Assembly: GCA_023055505.1 (NCBI GenBank)
Contig: JALIRH010000007.1
Span: forward strand, 11,969,773 to 12,033,772
Direction: 5' to 3'
Source: Callipepla californica brunnescens
Lineage: Eukaryota > Chordata > Aves > Galliformes > Odontophoridae
Length of the DNA stretch: 64,000 nucleotides
Positions 13,701-26,253 of this stretch are shown piece by piece. The translations under genes and the position numbers were made by a program. Below the pieces are notes generated by a model that made no database searches, was not told the DNA's origin, and saw only the letters and a list, made by a program, of their open reading frames with translations. Numbering within the stretch: the first letter of the stretch is position 1; each line of letters begins with the position of its first letter.

Positions 13701-16700
13701 TATCAAAATGAAGAAAATGTTTCAAAGTGCATGTTGATGAAAAATTTAAATATTGTCTGGATAGTAAGATTTACTAAGCTAATTTTGGGTTAAATCTTAT
13801 CTTTTTACTATGTCTATTTAGGCAATAAATTAAGAATTTGCTTATTATCTACAACCTTTGAGATTTACCTTGCGCTTTCTAACTATTTTTGAGAGCTAGC
13901 AACCTTGCCAGATTGCTTCCGCACACAATGTGTGGTGGAGATTAGGATGCCTTGGCTTCCAAGAGTTCATTGTACATGTGGTACACAGTTGCCAGCAAGT
14001 CTGATATGCTTGAGTTGATCTACACATTTTTCTGAGAGAAATTCAGGATGCAGTGGCTTGATTCAGTGCCATGCCCAAACGTTTAGTCACGTCAGGTATC
14101 CCCAGCCACCAGCCCTATATATTTAAGGAATTGCAAATATGGGCAGTGATGTGTAAATCTGTATAAATAATGGAAGAAACAATTAGATCTCAGGTTTCAG
14201 ATCTAGCCCCTGTGGAAAAGGGACTTTGTGCTTCAGCTAAAATATTCCTTCATGTATATATATATATCATTAATATAATTGCATTATTAAAGCTGTTTTA
14301 AATGGAGAAAGCTTGGAGGGTTGCCTTTGGTCCCAAATCCTGGGGAATGGGTAGTGCAAAGCACCCGTTCTGCTGGTGAAAGGACTCAACACAGTCTCCA
14401 CCTGAGGCACGAATATTCTGCTCTTGGAGAAAAACACCCACATGACATGGAAAACCTAATATGTGTAACTTTGAGTCAAAATAGAATAATCTTTAAAATA
14501 TCCAAACTGCCTTCTCTGTTGAGAGATTAATGATTTTTAGTACAAAATTATAATGAAAGCAAAGAGCGCAAGAGGGATCATGAGCTTGGGAAATAAACAC
14601 CAAAGTAACCTCTTTTTTTTCATGAAATTGTAATTTTAATAACAGTGATATAAAAATGATGTATATGGGAAAAAAAAAAGGACTAGAAGACAGAATATTT
14701 CATTTTCAAGGTTGCAAAGTATTCACTACCTTCAGTGTGTTGTTGTATAATAGATACACATATGCTGTAAAGGCATCTCAGTTTTTATAGAGCCTAGTGT
14801 ATAAGTTACTGCTTCAGACACCATCCAGAAATACAACAGAGACAATTCCTTCCCAAAGGAGAAAATGCAGTCTTAATACAAATGAGAGGAAGGTAGAACT
14901 GCTTGACCAATGCTCTCTCATGGACCATACAGGAAATGTACAAGGGCCACAAAAAGCTCTCATAAGACTCCTTCTTCACTACATTTGTCATTGTACCATC
15001 TGCTGAAACTGGTGTCTAATAGAATGTGAATTTTGGGAGTGAAATCTTGCTATCAAGTAACTTAAAGGAAAATACTAGCATGTGTTAGATAACAGTAGTT
15101 TATTTAAGTGTCTGAGTGCTGATTCCATTTCCTCAAAGATAGTATCAGTCCTGGGAAGACATTCCTGCATGACTGGAGCGAACATGTTTGGCAGAACAGA
15201 GACAAGCAGAGTGGAAATGAGCTGTCCAGTCTCTTACTGGCTGTCTTTCATCAGGGCAGGAGTATGTTGGGAAAATAACATGGCAAAAGTCTGCCACGTC
15301 TGTCTCTGATCCATAAAGGACCTTGATGCATCAGCCATGTCAATTGGGCAGCTTTTCTTAACTTCCAATCTACAATTTTTATTTGATCTTTGATTATATT
15401 TAAGCTGGCCTTTGATACTACTGGTCATACAAAATCCTAAACTGGGTTGGGATTTTTGTGTGTCAGAAGAAAATGTATATTTTGAATGCTGTGGAATTCT
15501 TTCAGCCCTTAGAGGAAATCCCTTTTGTCCTCTTCAGCCCTTGAATCAGAGATGTTTTCCAGGAATTTGCTGCTTTACTGGCAATGACATCCCACATACT
15601 TTTAATCAATTTCCAAGGTCAAACCTGAAGTAGAGCAAGGCTTCAGCAAGCATGAATTAAATGTTATGAATTTATTAAAATTAGCTGCAGATCAGCTATA
15701 TGAAATAGAAAAAATCACATTCATTTTGTCTTAATAGGAGGTAAAATCCAAGACAATGTAGGAATTAACTGCATTTGTGTGAAAGAATGAAATGTATGCT
15801 AATATGTCTAAGCTTCTATGTAGTTTTTGATGCTCTGATGGACTTTAATAAGAATTTTATTTTGCCTCTTCTACCAGACAGCAATATGCAGCATTTAAAC
15901 TCCTTCAGTAAGTGAATGATTCAAGAACACTGAAATTTATTTTGAGATTGCATTAAATAGAACATACATTTTAGCTTACTAAGATTTCATATCTTCCCTC
16001 CTCTGACAGCCCTGCTATATAAGAGGCTTATACAAAATTTGCTCTCCAGGTTCATGCAGATTAACTTTAATGAAGGACTCTCCCCAACAGGTGCTTGCTC
16101 TTCATCTCTTTCAGAAAGCAATTTTTCTCTTTTTCGAGTAAGACACCCATAGCAAAGGGGTCTGCACCACAACCATGAATCCAAACACTCCCTAGTTTAG
16201 GGTGAGCTTGGATCCAAACCAGAATTTGCAGCTGGCACCCATCTGTAGCTACAATACAATATTGAACAAATGTGCAGCAGTGTAAATTGGCACACTTTCA
16301 TGGACTTCAAAGGAGCCATGCCAGTCTTCAGAAGCAGAGGGTATGGATAATCTTACCTCCAAGAAGAAAGAAACAAAAGAAGCTGAGGAAATATGAAAAT
16401 CCAGATCAAACCAAGAAACAAAAGCAGGATCTGGAAGTTAGAAAACCTAGTGAGATGCAGACACATGTACATGTTTAGGATATATTTGTGGGTTTTAAGC
16501 ACTTGGCTTTGTCTGCTCCATTGTATTTTATGCCAAGGAGTCCTCAAGAAGTAAAGAAGCAATCATTTTTTCTTACTAAAATTCCTTTAACCATGGGAGA
16601 TGGAGAATATGGAATTTGAATTCTCTCCCTGTTTCTAACCAGGTAACTCATTAACAAGTCTCTAATTTCCTTCTTTCATACACATTAGGGCAAGAGAAAT

Positions 16701-18117
16701 GTATGCAAGCGGCCAGAAATCTGTGTGTGTGTATTTTGAAATGAAAACTATGAAAACAGAAAAGAAATCCATGCCCAGGTGCCTAGGCAATCATGTCTGG
16801 CAGGTGGATTCATTTAAAGAGAGACTTGGGTTAAAGGTCTCCTCCAGGCACTGTTCAGACACAGTGATATTTAGAAGATGATTTCTGCTGGAAGATCAGA
16901 ACAGAGTTGGCAAATGTGCTGGTTAGCTTCAGTGAAAGTAAGCAAAATAAGCATTTCCTGCTCAAAGAAGTCATTTATAACCTTTTCCTTGTCATAAATC
17001 TGCCAGTTGATCTAATTAGGTAGAGACAATAAAAATGCAAAGCTGGGACCGTAGCTCTATAACAATGTACACCGTAGCCAATATGTCATCTCTTCTGTCT
17101 TTATAAGAGCTTGATCTGAACTGTTAAAGCCTTGTCAAGGACTGACTTTCAGAAAAAGTAAGAAATAAGTTCATATGTGATAAAATGTCATTTTGCTGTG
17201 AATAAAATGTAAAATTAAAAAATTGTGATGTCTTCTTACTTTAAATCAGCTTTCAGGAAAATAAATATATGAATAGATTGCTGTTGAACTGTTGAACTAC
17301 TGAACTGTTTTCCAAACACTCCTTGAAATGTGGACACTCCTTCACCTGTTCATTCCTCTCAAATGCCTCCAGCCTGGCATCACTGATAACCTCTGTGCAC
17401 CTGCTCAAAGCTCAGCTTTCCAGGTTACACTTCTTCAGCCTGCTGCCCTAGGTATGTGTTTGAAGCAGTGTGTAGTGCATGTGTGTTCAGGAAAAAAGGT
17501 GAACAGGTTTTTTTTTTCCTTGCTTACCTTCTAGACAGTTTTTCATCAAGGGCTGTTGCCACAAAACAAAAAGGAAGATCAGAGTGCTACAGTCTCCATA
17601 GCTGTAGTAGCTACATTTTAGGCATTAGTTCTGTTCTGGAAATGAAAGAATTGGAATCCCAAAAACAATGCATTGCCAATTTATCTGCCATTAAAAGTGA
17701 AATCCTGTGTACAATTACGTGAGCAAAATGCACACCCCAGGCTACAGTACAGTCTGGAGGCAAAGCTTTCTCTGCTCTGCTGAGGCTGTTCCCATTTGTG
17801 TATCAGGAAGAAGCATTCCCTCCTCTGCCGGATGTTTAGGTGAGCTTATCTTAAGGATTCTTTGAAGCTGGAACTCAAAGTGCAGTGATAAGCATGTAAG
17901 AAGCCAGCAAGGGAAATGTGTGGTTTGTAAGAACATATTCCCTTCCCCCACAGAAAACAGGATTGCCACATGGAAGGAAATGGGTAATTCAGACTGATTG
18001 CTAAATTGGACCGAGCGCACAAGCACAAAAGTATCCCCATCTTTTCAGCAAATTATCTGGCCAAAGCAGAAGTGCTGCCATATGAGTGGTACTGAATTAA
18101 GAAGGAGGAAAAATGAC

Positions 18118-18265
18118 CATAGAATCGTAGAAACATGGAATCATTAAGCTTGGAAAAGAACACTAAGATAATCTAGCCCAACCATCAACCCATCATCACC
18201 ATGCCCATTAAGCCATGCCCATCAGTGCTACATCTACCTGTGTCTTGAATACCTCCTCTGAAAAT
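18118..18265 (-). mobile_element. Short CR1 3' fragment (first of a tandem pair)
   Basis: The plus strand starts CATAGAATCGTAGAAACATG, a CR1 3'-tail complement, and continues through the adjoining 3' region for about 150 bases before turning into unique sequence. A second CR1 in the same orientation begins 90 bases further on. Confidence 0.75.
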
Positions 18266-18355
18266 ATGTTACCATTAATTGCGTGGAAGCCTAGTGTAAC
18301 TATGCTTTTAACTTGAGAGCCTGAAATCAGGGAATCTGAATATGACATACTGACT

Positions 18356-18795
18356 CATAGAATCGTTAAGGTTGGAAAGACCTCTAAGATCATCTGCTTC
18401 AACTGTCAGCCCATGCCTGTGACAACTCTAGACTGTGTATTTCAGCAACATATACCCTTTTCTTGAATATCTCCAAGGATAATGACACCACCACCTCCCT
18501 GGACAGCCTGCTTCAGTGCCTCACCACTGTTTCTGAGAAGAAATTCTTCCTAATATCCAACCTGAATCTCCCCTGGCACAGCTTAAGGCTTCATCCTATC
18601 ATTAGTTAATGGGAGAAAGGCCAACCTCCACTTCACTGCAACCTCCTTTCAAGTCATTGTAGAGATTGATAAGGAATCCCCTGAGCTCCTCTTCTCCAGA
18701 CTGGACAATCCCAGTTTCCTCAGCTGCTCCTCATAAGACCTGTGCTCCAGACCATTCACAACTTCGTTGTCCTTCTCTGGACACATCGTAATACA
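18356..18795 (-). mobile_element. CR1 3' fragment (second of a tandem pair)
   Basis: The plus strand starts CATAGAATCGTTAAGGTTGG and carries the CR1 3' region, including CCACCTCCCTGGACAGCC, TGCCTCACCACTG, CTCAGCTGCTCCTCATAAGA and TTGTCCTTCTCTGGACAC. About 440 bases remain, 5'-truncated. It has its own 3' tail, so it is an independent insertion and not a continuation of the copy at 18118. Confidence 0.85.
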
Positions 18796-18851
18796 CAGTA
18801 GTCCCACCTAGCTGATATGCGTGGTTTAAGGAAACAAAATTTCAGAGGAAA

Positions 18852-18930
18852 AATAGAATAGAATAGAATAGAATAGAATAGAATAGAATAGAATAGAATA
18901 GAATAGAATAGAATAGAATAGAATAGAATA
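18852..18930. repeat. (AATAG)n microsatellite
   Basis: About 15-16 perfect AATAG (equivalently GAATA) units begin about 55 bases beyond the 5' edge of the second tandem CR1 fragment. Confidence 0.95.
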
Positions 18931-19479
18931 TAGCCATATAAAGCTAGATGTCAGATGAAAGACAGACTGATGATGGATTAGACATATAGACAGACAGACA
19001 AACAGATAATGCATACATTTCAGTTTGTGTATCTGATAATTTTACATCTGCAACCCATGTTTGAAAAGACAGTTTTCTCATTAAAAAGTAAAGCTGGCTT
19101 GGCTACTTTGCCTCAATCTCAGTTAACCATATGATACTGTAATTAACTCTGTGATACCATGCTACAGGAAAAATTGTAGGTCAGGATAGGGAAAAATGGT
19201 GATAGGTGACAAGGCAAGAACCTGAGAAGGGAACCAGCCAAGCATAAGTGCTGATGTAAGGACTAGTCTTGGGGTGCAGAATGTTTAACTTCGCAGAGGT
19301 TCCTGCTGCTGGTCCTGGGTGTGGATTCTTGGCACAGGTTTTTGTGTGATGTGTTTTAATAACCTTGGTAAGCACAAGAGTTGGTGTGGTGCTGATGTTT
19401 TCTGGCAATACCTTGCTGGAGAGAACATGACTCTGAAGGATGGCCAGAAAAAGGCACACAGGAAGGACTGTGTGATGTT

Positions 19480-19690
19480 GTGGACTGGAGTAATTGAAAT
19501 TCAATACTGCAAAAAGCAAGGTCATGTGCTTACAGGCTAATAACAAAAGCCTCTTCTACAAGCTGAGGGACTGTTTGTTAGAAGTGACTGAGGAAGAGAA
19601 AAACCTGGGTATATTAGCAAGTCACAGGATAACTATTAACTATCAAAGTAATACAGTAGCAGTATTTCTAGCAAGGATAGGGCAAAATTA
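19480..19690 (+). mobile_element. Ancient CR1-like ORF2 fragment
   Basis: The plus-strand frame from 19494 reads MKFNTAKSKVMCLQ, followed by LEVTEEEKNLGIL. This matches the pattern MKFN-AK-KV followed by EK-LGVL found just downstream of the RT catalytic core in CR1-family LINEs. No 3' tail is present and the sequence around it is not recognisable, so it is older than the other CR1 copies. Edges are uncertain, and another LINE clade with the same motif is possible. Confidence 0.55.
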
Positions 19691-22600
19691 CTGACACTGA
19701 ACAAATGGATAGAGAGGCAGATGGAATTTGGCCAAATAGCAGAAAGAATTATGCAGCACGTATAAATACAATCATTTGTAATATGGAAGACTGGGACTTG
19801 GTATCCCAGCAAGACATTCCCTGCCTCCAGTTATGAGAGCTGCTTTTCATGAAGTCTTCATGAGACCTGTCCCCCGATGCAGCACACTGAGAAGCAGTGC
19901 AGGCATAACCTCTTAGCATACGTACTTAGTTCACATGTAATTCAGGGCATCAAACCAAAAACAACTATATCAGTGTCATTTCAGCCATTTGTCACAGTGT
20001 TTGCAGATAAACATTTTAGTGCTTTCACATCTCTTTCATACTGCTGGTTATCTTTTATTATTCCTTCTACCAGAAGCAGTTCTGAAAATTTGTTTGTGTC
20101 TAAGATTGGAAACATAGATGAAAAGATTTAATTTCTTCCAAAATTATAAAAATTCATTTAGGTTTGAGTGTGAGTTTGTAAACCTATTTTACTTGATTGA
20201 GCAGTCACAATGAGTTTTCAGGGGATTTGGTATTTAAAGAAGTTGTTTTCGGGGAGAGTGAATTCATCTTAAGTCTTGATGTGAAATCTGACAAATATCA
20301 GCAAAATAAAAGCAGCACCATTATCTAGTAGTACAGGATAATGTTAGATGCCAGAAACTGTGAAATGGGAATGCTCTGCCAAAGCATTTGAAGTGAGGCA
20401 CAGTTTATGCACTTCTAAAAGCAGTTTGTTAGGAAGTGACTGCAGGGATTAGTGTAAGGATATTAAAAATTTTAGCTCTAAGTCTCCAGTCCAAATCCTC
20501 TCCAAGTTAGAAGTGAATGAGGACCTGAAGCATTGGAATAGATGGAACTGGATCCATGGTTGTTCCTGCAGTTACATATGCACTTAACAGCTTTGTTGAA
20601 CAGAGGGTGGGAAGCCCATGTTATTTGTTGGCCCACATGAAATAGGTTGATGTCCCTGTTGCAATGCTGCTCAGTCAGCACCAAAGGATTAAAGAGCAAT
20701 GGAGAGTTTTTGAACATCTGGTGTTTTTCCCACTGGAATGTGCTGAGTGACAGGTGGGGAAAAACCTTACCTGCTTTGGGTAGAGAAGATTGCAATCCCC
20801 AGTGCTGTAAATCTGGTACCTGTCACAAGCACTAAAGCTCATGTTACATAGGACAAGCCTAGAGCTTTGTTTTTTCTTTAATGTTTTCACAGCTCCATCT
20901 AATCAATACAGTCTTCTCTTTGTTGCAGGAAGAAGTAGTAATTAACTTTCTGTCTAACACAAGCACACTGTCATGCTGGCATAAAAGTCTGAAGAACAGT
21001 AAAAACAGTTTTGCCCAAATTAATCAGTGTCCTTCAACAAATTCATGCAATTACTAACACAAAATAATGAAATAGAATAAATCAATGTAGCGTATCTTCA
21101 TTTTATTACGAATTAAAACTAAGTCAGTAACAGAAAGTCCAGAGAGACTCTGGTCAAGCATTCGTCAAGGTAACACTTTCAGGATTACATGGGTGGAAGT
21201 ATGTACTCACTGTAGGATTAAACTGCAATGTCACAGCTCTGTGATTCGCCTCTGGAGAAGGAAAGGAGATCAAGAGCTTTTATCGTGTTCAGGTGCAAGC
21301 CACAGGAAATTAGGCTTGCTTTATAGACCATGATTTCCTGACTACAGAAGCATAACAATAATTAGAAATCTTGCAGAGGAGATTATATACTGCAAATGTA
21401 GTTGTTTACCCCTACATCCCTGTTGTGATATGAGTCTTCCAACACCATTAGTTACCCTGCATATTTTTCTTAGCTGAAACAGAAGAAAAAAAATTCATGG
21501 AACAAAATAGATGTGATAGGGCAATAAAGGAAATGAGTTTTCATACAAGAGGTGGGAAAAAAAACCACCAACCTACTGGAAGATCAGGAAACCTTGTCGT
21601 TGTGTGGATATGCTCACTTTCTCTCACTTGTATCTCTACACCATGCTCTGCAGCACTGAAAAGTGCAGAGCAGAGCCACCATAACATCTCAAACTCATGC
21701 TGTCTTTGGAAGAGAAATCCAGAGATATTTATGACAAAGAAATAACAACAAAGAAACAACAATGAAACATCATAAAAGGCAAAGGAGATACATATATGAA
21801 ATTATACTACATATATGAAAAGATTTTGAAGAGAAACGTGAAGGATTCTGAGGAAATGTTATCTGGTTATGAAGCATCTGAAAAGCTTTTTAGCAGTGAA
21901 GATACTCTTCCAAATGGGTGAAGTAAGCCACACTCTGTAGAACCAAATCTGAGGAGATCATACAAATCATTCAGAGACAACTGAAAGGTAGAAATGCCAA
22001 AAGTGCATTGCTTGTTTCAGTACTAGTTACAAGAACTTTATTAATGACAATAGCTCATGTTAATCACTCGTGTTAAGCCTACCATACATGGGTATTTTCA
22101 GGCTTTTTTTTTTTTTTTCACCATGTTGCATTGTGTTTTGAAAATATGCAAATGTGAAATATTCTTACTGCAATACATCCTGTCCAACAAATTAAGACAG
22201 CCTGTCAGATTCCCATGTGTTGCTTTGCAAGCCTGTTTTAATTCAGCTGAACCATTAGGTTGTTTTAGAAACATACTGTGCGTATTACTTAGACACATGC
22301 CACCAGCACTAAGACACGTAAGCACAATTGACAGCTGCCTTATCATGCAATGGCAAGGTGTTTGTCAGAGAGAGACAGTCTTCAACACATGGAAGTGGAA
22401 CAGAGTAACGATAAGATTTTCACAGAATAAGGGAAGTCTTGAATTAAGATTCTACCTGATTGCATTAATTAGTGAGTTTGAATTGAGAAGGTAAGCTCTA
22501 ATTTTTTACTTGCTTTAATTCATGCAACATTATTTATCAGCTCTAGCTTTGATATTTCACAATGCAGATCTCATTTCTCTTGGTTTTAATACTAACAATA

Positions 22601-23082
22601 GGCTGACTATTATATCTATGTAAGATTGGATTCATCTCACTTTCTTTAATGATCTAATATCTAGGCATCCAATCTTGTCATTTCAGAGTTCATTATCACT
22701 CTCCAGAGGAACATATAGGCTATCCACTTGAGGTACCATTTTCTCACATGCATCAACCTGAGTGATGCACTTTATTAGACCCCTAACTTTGAAATGGCTG
22801 AAGTGAAATGAATGCTGCCCAGAAGGATAACCTCTTCAGTCTTGAAACTGAAGATGAGGTGATGTATATCAATAAATAAATTAATTAATTAATAAAAAAG
22901 AACTCATTAGAGTGTGGTTTAAAGAGGAGACAAATATTGGTACCATGCAAACCACTGGGAATTTACTGCCATCCTCAGTGGAGACAGGAGGTCACCCCAA
23001 GCCCCTTTACAGAATCAGTGCAGTTTTTATGAGTTATTTTCCCAGTTAGATAGCCACTTGTAAGAATTCATCTCATACTCTA

Positions 23083-23130
23083 TATGTGTGATGTTTTTGC
23101 ATAGTGTATGTGTGATGGTTTTGCATAGAG
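23083..23130. repeat. 24-bp tandem duplication
   Basis: Two adjacent 24-bp units, TATGTGTGATG-TTTTGCATAG-G, differ at two positions. Each contains TTTTGCAT, one base from a POU octamer. Confidence 0.8.
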
Positions 23131-25055
23131 TACTATGGAACATTCCACATATATAAAAAGATATTTGGCTCTTATGCCTAGAGATATTATTCCTGCTCAC
23201 AATGAAATTCATACATCAAATTCATCTCAGTGAAAAGCTGAAATTATTTAAAATGTATCTCTTTTGTCTAATGGTGATAGCATGGGAGCTATCAGCAGAA
23301 GGAAAAGCTAGTGAAAGCAAGAGTTGCTACATATCCTGTTAACCTGAGATCTGAACCATAGCTATAACTGTTTTATTACATGTGGTTTATAGATACTTAT
23401 TTAAAATAATTTCATGATTTTTTATTGGGGTACAGTACTTCTAATTTAGAATAGATTAACTTAGCTAAGACAGAAAAATAGCGAGATTAGAAGGGAAGGA
23501 AGGACTTTCATATTATCTTCACTGTTAGTGCTTTTAGTCAGTAGATGAAAGTGAATGTTTTAGAGTTTATTTTGAGCAGAAAAGAAAACAAACAAGCAAA
23601 CAAACAAAACCGAACATAGCTATGTATCCTGAAATATGACAAAATGAAGGAAAAAAATCATCATTCAGCATCATTGGAGTTTAGCTATGAAAAACGCTCA
23701 CCCTGTACCCTACCTATTTAAGTGTGGCCCCTTGGGCCATGGAGCAGTGGTTGCTCTCTGCCCTGTCTCTGGCTGTGCACTTCCCTTACTTTTCAAAATC
23801 CAAGTACATCCATCCAGAATAAAGTAGATTGGATGGAATTTTGTATATTACTTCAGCTTCCTTCTTCTATAACAGAGGTTATGACTTTTTAAAGATATCT
23901 TAAATGAAAGGTAGCGGTTAAACCTAATAGTTCCACTGAATTTTAATCCAGGCTATAACAATGCTTTAAGACTTTCTGAAAGTAAGTTTAAAGTTTTACA
24001 GGGCTATTAAATGTTAACCTGGCCTTTGACAGCAGTAGTGTGGTTTCATCAGCTCACACTGTGAAGAACTGAGAAAGATGGAACACAGCATGAGCTTCCT
24101 ATTCCCACTCACATTCACCAGTATTATATTTGGGATTTAAATACTGCTTACACATTACTGTGAGATCACTGGAAACCACAGGGAATCCCAGTAGCAATCC
24201 TGCCAAGTCCCTGCACCTTTTTCCCTGTTCTAAAAAAATATTGGCAGCAAATGTTACTCTGTCTTTCTGAAATCCTTCACAGGTTCATTACCCCTCTTCA
24301 GTTTGCTATAACTCAGAATAGAAGTAGTCATATAGAATTCCTAAGTAGGCCATTCAATTACTTTCACACTACCAAACAGCATTATGTTAATGCAGACATA
24401 ATATTACACAAATATCCTAACATTTTTTTCAACTTACACTGCTGAAAGAATAGCAAAGAGAGATGTATTTGGTAGTGGTCCATGCCAGCAGAGAATTTTC
24501 TCCTAGAATAGTTCTCTGTCAAGTCCAGCTTTTAATAGAAGTGGTTGTGGAGCTCCCTTCATCTACAAGGTTGACAGGTCTAGTGTTAAATTTCATCCTG
24601 TCATGCTTACTTCTAATCCCTATGCCAAAATAAGCCATTCCTTTCAGTCGTGGCATTTCCGTTTTGCAAATAACTGTGATCTGTTACCATACCCATCTTA
24701 ATTCTCATTTGGTGAATCTGAATACAGCTAAATACCTTCATCTTTCTCCTTGTGAAACAATTTTTTCCAGTTTTCTTTTCCTCTCCATTGTATTTTTCTA
24801 ATTTTTTTCAAATTCATCAGTATCATTAAACTTGACCAAAGATTCATGTGGCCTTCATTAATGGCATACATAGTAAGGAGAGCCGCAAATCATTCATATA
24901 TCAAGTAAAAGGGTTGTTTGTATGAAGATATGTGAAGGAGACATACAGTACAAATGATCATGGCAAATAATTACATTTTCTCCTAATTCCAAAATAGGTA
25001 GATAATCTCATTTTCTTGAGCATGATACAAGAAAAATGTTTATTTCTGCCCCAGT

Positions 25056-25071
25056 CAGTGGTTCCCAAACT
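25056..25071 (+). mobile_element. Possible hAT-type terminal repeat remnant
   Basis: CAGTGGTTCCCAAACT resembles the CAGNGGTTCTCAA ends of hAT-Charlie elements. The same 15-base core occurs in inverse orientation at 148-162. No paired end or internal transposon sequence is recognised, so only a remnant can be proposed. Confidence 0.3.
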
Positions 25072-26253
25072 ATAGGTCACAGCTGGGATCAATTAAGATT
25101 TTACTTTCATGAGCCCCACAGAAATGTGATAGGCAGTGGGGAGGGTGGTGATTGCCACTAGAAAAAAGGGCAGAGGAATCCCTGATTTAACAGATACATG
25201 CTATGATTTGCACAACACAACAGGGTGCTGCCACAGACAGGGAGTAGTTTCAATGAGTTTGCTATCAAGCAAACACTGATGTGAGCTTGAGCAGCCCAGA
25301 GCCTGGTCCAGTTCCTTCCTGGTAGCTGCAAGAAGTGGACGGAGCACCCTTCTGAGCACAGCAGGAACATGAGGAAGCTGCAGTCGTTTTCCCCCTTTCA
25401 TGTGCTCACGTCAATTTCTTTCAAACTAATTTCCTCATGCATTTTCTGTCCACTGGAAGCCATAGTGCTGTCTGTAGAAGCCACCTAGTTTGCTTTGTGT
25501 CCATTTCGGACAACAAAGCTCTATCTCAGACAGGGGACAACAGAATAACTATGTGTGACATACGGGAACAACATCAAGTTTCAGAGGAGTGTTTCATCCT
25601 AGCTGCTTCTTGGTGCACAGGGAAAAAAATTCTGATCACTTTTCATGAAGTTCCCTAAGAAAAAGGTTCCATTATGTATATTCATTTTTTGTACGCAAAA
25701 TGTCTCCCGAAGTCTTGACCATGTAAAGGTCAATGTCATTTATTTCTCTTTTATTTTTCTATATTTATGATTCTTGTGAAGATTGAAATCCTAAAGAAAA
25801 GGATAAAAAATGAAATTAAAATTAAAAAAATAAAATAAACGCTTTCTGTAAATGTAGTGAGATCTTTTTTTCTTTGACTTCAGCTCCTTTCCTTCCCTAC
25901 TACTGTTGTACATATGTGTGAGGTCAGACAACTATAACATTTCCAGAGAGACTGGACATACTACAGACATGCACTCCTTACCTTCCTCCTCCTGCTGCCA
26001 GACTCTGCAAATTGAATGATTCCTGAGTATGCATCTCTGGAGTCCAGTGCTCCCTCATGCTCCCCTTCCTACTTCCCTTGCCTATAGCTTTGATTCTCCC
26101 ATGCTGAATCTGAAAGTCTTGCCCTTCTTGCCAGTTACGTATTTCATCTTGTCCTTCAAAAACATTATTCAGATTTCTCACCATGTTTTCTATCCCTCTT
26201 TTTTTTTGTTTTTAATCGTTTCTATTTCCTTCTTTACATCCTAGTCACCTTAT

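Larger units (their letters stand above)
5556..18117. other. Gene-free DNA, 12.5 kb
   Basis: No coding region, RNA gene or clear transposon is recognised. Contents are the (TTTTA)n array at 6.3 kb, T-rich tracts near 7.45 kb, and the 27-bp duplication at 10.7 kb. The longer open frames near 13.0-13.4 and 17.3-17.7 kb have no family resemblance. Confidence 0.55.
18931..26253. other. Gene-free DNA, 7.3 kb
   Basis: It holds an ancient CR1-like fragment at 19.5 kb, the 24-bp duplication at 23.1 kb and a possible hAT terminal remnant at 25.06 kb. The 22.06-22.49 kb open frame is uninterrupted for 145 codons but resembles nothing known. Confidence 0.55.

Noticed and set aside
18852..18930. Regular short repeat considered as a CRISPR-like or satellite array
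   Set aside because: Five-base unit without spacers in a vertebrate genome; an ordinary microsatellite.
19181..19546. 121-codon minus-strand frame next to the ancient LINE fragment
   Set aside because: No similarity to known proteins and partly antisense to the recognisable LINE motif.
22057..22494. 145-codon plus-strand open frame
   Set aside because: It begins in a poly-Phe tract encoded by a T run, has no domain resemblance, and lacks promoter or splice context; plausible chance frame.
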